Program-made: the position numbers and the translations under genes
Assembly (NCBI RefSeq): GCF_027409185.1
Contig: NC_084463.1
Location: forward strand, 70,541,852-70,605,851
Reading direction: 5' to 3'
Length of the DNA: 64,000 nucleotides
Source: Cynocephalus volans
Taxonomy: Eukaryota; Chordata; Mammalia; Dermoptera; Cynocephalidae
Part shown: piece after piece, positions 60,840 through 64,000 of the stretch
Position numbering within the stretch: position 1 is the stretch's first letter
Layout of the letters: each line of letters starts with the position of its first letter
The notes under the pieces: generated by a model
The model's database searches: none
Told to the model about the DNA's origin: nothing
What the model saw: only the letters and a program-made list of their open reading frames with translations

Positions 60840-60963
60840 ATGCACCGGCTCATCTTCGTCTACACTGTAGTCTGCGCAAACTTTTGCAGCTATCGGGACA
60901 CTTCTGCAACTCCGCAGAGCGCATCCATCAAAGCTTTGCGCAACGCCAACCTCAGGCGAGATG
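60840..60963 (+). CDS. PDGFD: PDGFD first coding exon (platelet-derived growth factor D)
   Basis: The ATG opens 41 codons plus one base (phase 1), ending GAT G just before GTAAGG. The product begins with a hydrophobic signal peptide (residues 1 to about 18, core LIFVYTVVCANF). The stretch SASIKALRNANLRRD follows, identical to human PDGF-D as I know it. PDGF-D is a secreted latent growth factor with an N-terminal CUB domain and a C-terminal PDGF/VEGF cystine-knot domain. Proteases release the active dimer, which signals mainly through PDGFR-beta. CUB and growth-factor exons lie beyond the window. Near the predicted cleavage site residue 18 is Tyr where human has Cys; mouse has Tyr nearby too. 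The start context is weak (C at -3 and +4). No other in-frame ATG competes. Confidence 0.97.
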
Positions 60964-62333
60964 GTAAGGGACTCATTTCATTTTTTTAATATAAAAAAAT
61001 CAACTCTTATTGTCGCTGTTGTTTCTGTTGTTGTTTCCTTGTTTTTTAAGTTTTCGTCTAAATCCCAGGCTGAATGCATTGTTCGGGGAGGAGGTCTCAG
61101 GCCTGACTCCAGTCCTGGGAGAGCCCCTTCTGCCGGAATGGGACTGAAAGGGTATGGGACACGTGCCGGAGGGGAGAGGATGGGTCAGGTGGCCCATCTC
61201 GCTGCACCCTGGAGAAGTCATTTTGGTGTCCAGTAGTCTCTGATACCAGGATGCAGTGCCTTACCCCGGAGTTGGAGAAAGTTGCAGGCTGCGCCGCCCC
61301 TCGGTCAAGGCTCATAACCTTTTAGATTGAAAACGCGGAAAGACCTGGCATTTGAGATAGGTGGAGGGACTCAAGAGCGGTTTTCTCTGGAAGATTTACT
61401 TTTATTTTTATTTTTTTACTGGGAGAGGAGGAATGATGCTTTTTAGTCCCGCAGTTGTATCTGGAACCACACAATTTATTTATATATTATTTATTTTCAG
61501 GAGATGGCGGTGTGCAGCATATTGCCCTTTACATCCCTTAAGTGACTTTCCCGTTGAATTACAGGGTGGCCCAGAAACTCGGAGCCTAGGAGACTAGGGT
61601 TTCTGGGATTTCTTCTATACCACAGGGGGACTAGGTTTCTGCTGTTACTTTCCTTGCACAAAAGACTTTCCAAGTGTTTGCAAGGAGCAATGCTCCTGAA
61701 ATAACTATTGTAAGCAAGGTCCCAGGCAGACTTGTTTGTTTTCCTTTACTCTGGAGGACACCTGGGTCACTGGGTCCCAGAGACTGTAAGTTGAGTTTAT
61801 TTACTTTCTGGGGCTTCCACCGAGATCTGAAGTTGATTTATTCAATTCCCAACTGCAGCTGATGTTCCCAGCAATTTGCAGCTGTTTCTGCCATGTACCT
61901 GAACCAACTCTAGGGTTTTTTTTTTTGTTTTTTGTTTTTTTTTGTTTTCTTATATCAATATCTTTCTGTCCTGCTTGTTTAAAGCTCTAACACATCCTTC
62001 AAAGAGACCACTAGGCTGTTCTTAATGGCTTCTCTATTTGAGCTGGCAACATTTGACTGTCTTACTTGGTAAATTCATATTAGCCATCTTAATCCTTTAT
62101 CAGTTCCTTAAATGATGTGTCATTAATTTGGACCTCACTGAAAAACTTTTGGACTTAGAAGGAAAAAAAAAAAACTTTATTATATTTTTGGGTGACATGT
62201 TGACTGTGGATTTCAGTGTGTTCAAGTCACCTGTAGTGGTATAAGTGTGTGGTGGGGAAAGCCACAGTGTACCTTACTTTATAACAATGTTTTTATGTAA
62301 AATATTCCAGAAGTGCATTTTTGATAACCCTTT

Positions 62334-62366
<33 letters not shown>

Positions 62367-64000
62367 TAAACTTAAAAAAAAAGGTGTAGGCTCAAACCCA
62401 AACTTTTGTGGTTTTGTTTCACTCATAATGTTTCTAGTAGGGACAGATCTTCTCCTAGTTGATTTTTTACATTTGTGAATGTTTGTACTTTATATGCCCT
62501 TTTAGCTGCATAAAGTAAAATTCCATTTATAATTTGCATGACTTCATAGCCATAATTTTGTAATCCTTAGCCTCCCGAGTATCAGTTACAAGAAGTCAAG
62601 GACGGAAAATGAAAAGTATGTAACCATTGCCCATTAACCCAGAATTCTGACAAAAACCAAGTCATGTAGCTCAGAAATTTGGCTTTTTTTTTTTGGAAGG
62701 GAATAATCTCATTTTAGTTTTTACTGTCAAAACTCTACATTTGTCTAGTCTATATGGCAAATTCTTTATTTTGTCAAAATTTTGAAAATTACTCTGGATT
62801 TCTTCATATTTTAGCCAAAGTTGTTTAATAATTACTCTAACAGTCCACGTACCACACACAAACACACACACACTTTGATTAGTTCTGATTGCTCAGTACT
62901 TTTCTCAATGTCAAACTCATTTTACAAGCAAGACTAGGAAGGAAAAGAAGGTAGTTAGACATTAGAAAATGTGTTTTATGTAGAGTAAGAAAAGTTAACA
63001 CTCATAATGGGTTGTTAGCTTGTGAAATTTTCAAATGGCAGCTTTTTCATAAATAAGCATACATTCTCAAAGAAGGGTACTATTGCCCCCAAGGGGGTGA
63101 AATTTGTGGTATTGTCATTTCATAGGTAGGTGGGTGATTAGAAAAACATTGTCTAAAAGGGCTCAATAGTTGGGGGGGGCGCATTGGCGATGATGAAAAA
63201 AAAAGTTGAGAGACATTGCCGTAGAGTTTTGATGAGAGAGAAAGAATAAAGGGTTGTTGAAAGAGTCTAGACATAATCTGGAAAATCGTAATGGCAGTAG
63301 TTTATCTGACAGTTATAACTTAGCAAATTAAACCCTTTTTCTGAATTCAAACATTTTCATCTTGCTCTCCCATATTTTCCTAATGGCTTATTGAGGAAGA
63401 CAATATTCTTGCTCATTTGTCATATTAGGACAGGCTGTAAGCTTGGGGAGGACATGGATGGGAATATAATCAGTGGAAATATAAAAAATAAAAGCATCTA
63501 AACATTAATTCAGGTCCTTTAGAAGATCTGGCTTTCAAAAAATAAAGAAGATCTGGCTCTCACATTATGGTAGGAAATCACAATAACAAATTAGATGTGA
63601 CCCTTGAATATAGGTTTAAGAAACTATTATCTGATGATGGGACCATCTTCACACTTGAATGCCATCCAGTTGCTTCTGCCAGCTCTGATAGTTGCTGCCT
63701 AATGTTGGGCTCAAGAAAGGAACAAAGAGGACATACATCCTGTCCAGGGCATTAGGTGTGTAGGATCCCATCCAGCTGGCTACAGAAAACTTGTTTTTGA
63801 TCTACTGTGCCAAACAGCTCCAGATAACTGGAGTAGCTAAGAAATGATATGGAAATGAATAGTGTTAGGGTTGCGAAGTGATAGTCCTCTTCTACCCATT
63901 GTAGGAGACTGGTCTGCTGCTCTATCCCAGCCTTCCAGAACTCCATACAATGTATTCTTGTTCTAAAGGGATATCTTCAGAGCCTTTCCTCCACCTGCAG
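60964..64000 (+). other. PDGFD: PDGFD intron 1, first 3 kb
   Basis: Starts with a strong donor GTAAGG. The first few hundred bases keep raised GC as the island fades (to about 61350). T-rich runs lie at 61918-61947 and 62336-62363, and a short (CA)n run near 62859. A small repeat of AAGAAGATCTGGCT occurs near 63522-63560. No further exon is recognisable, and the human intron 1 is very long, so none is expected here. Confidence 0.85.
62336..62363. repeat. Poly(T), about 28 bases
   Basis: A pure T run followed after a few bases by an A-rich stretch. I find no SINE body attached to it. Confidence 0.9.

Overview
This window is vertebrate nuclear DNA, clearly placental mammal. It is AT-rich and largely non-coding. 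It carries L1, L2, MIR, MaLR and other LTRs, hAT-Charlie and Tigger relics, and one CpG island. No bacterial-style operons or continuous long reading frames are present. Three short SINEs built from tandem tRNA-Ile-like units (34.8, 36.0 and 28.8 kb) match what I recall of the CYN family of colugos (Dermoptera). No Alu, B1/B2, Bov-tA, ERE or Can-SINE was noticed. A colugo such as Galeopterus is therefore the best guess; that is inference from repeats, not proof.

The only functional protein-coding sequence I can support is the first coding exon of PDGFD (platelet-derived growth factor D) at 60840-60963, on the + strand. It sits in a CpG island (about 60360-60963), has a strong GTAAGG splice donor, and is followed by the start of intron 1, which runs to the window end. 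The 5' leader holds a 10-codon upstream ORF with a better start context than the PDGFD AUG.

Layout: 1-1066, 3' part of a decayed processed pseudogene ending in an unusual Z-DNA-prone repeat. 1080-6297, a long degraded L1M-type L1 (ORF1 relic, ORF2 endonuclease and reverse transcriptase relics, 3'UTR). 6.3-30 kb, old LTR relics, L2, MIR, a 54-bp tandem duplication and a compact ERV1-like LTR, separated by sequence with no recognisable feature. 30.9-51.6 kb, a cluster of seven MaLR-type LTRs on both strands. One is inserted in an L1 with a perfect 5-bp target duplication, one splits a MIR, and one has a perfect CATTC duplication. CYN-type SINEs and a 1.2-kb L2 lie in the same stretch. 51.6-60.3 kb, mostly unassigned AT-rich sequence plus two L1 3' ends. 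60.36-64 kb, PDGFD promoter, exon 1 and intron 1.

The window is best read as the 60 kb upstream flank of PDGFD plus the start of the gene. In human this flank, between PDGFD and the caspase cluster on 11q22, is also gene-poor (from memory). I found no convincing novel multi-gene system. The most useful observations are the uORF and weak start at PDGFD, the Z-DNA-prone tract, and the datable nested insertions.
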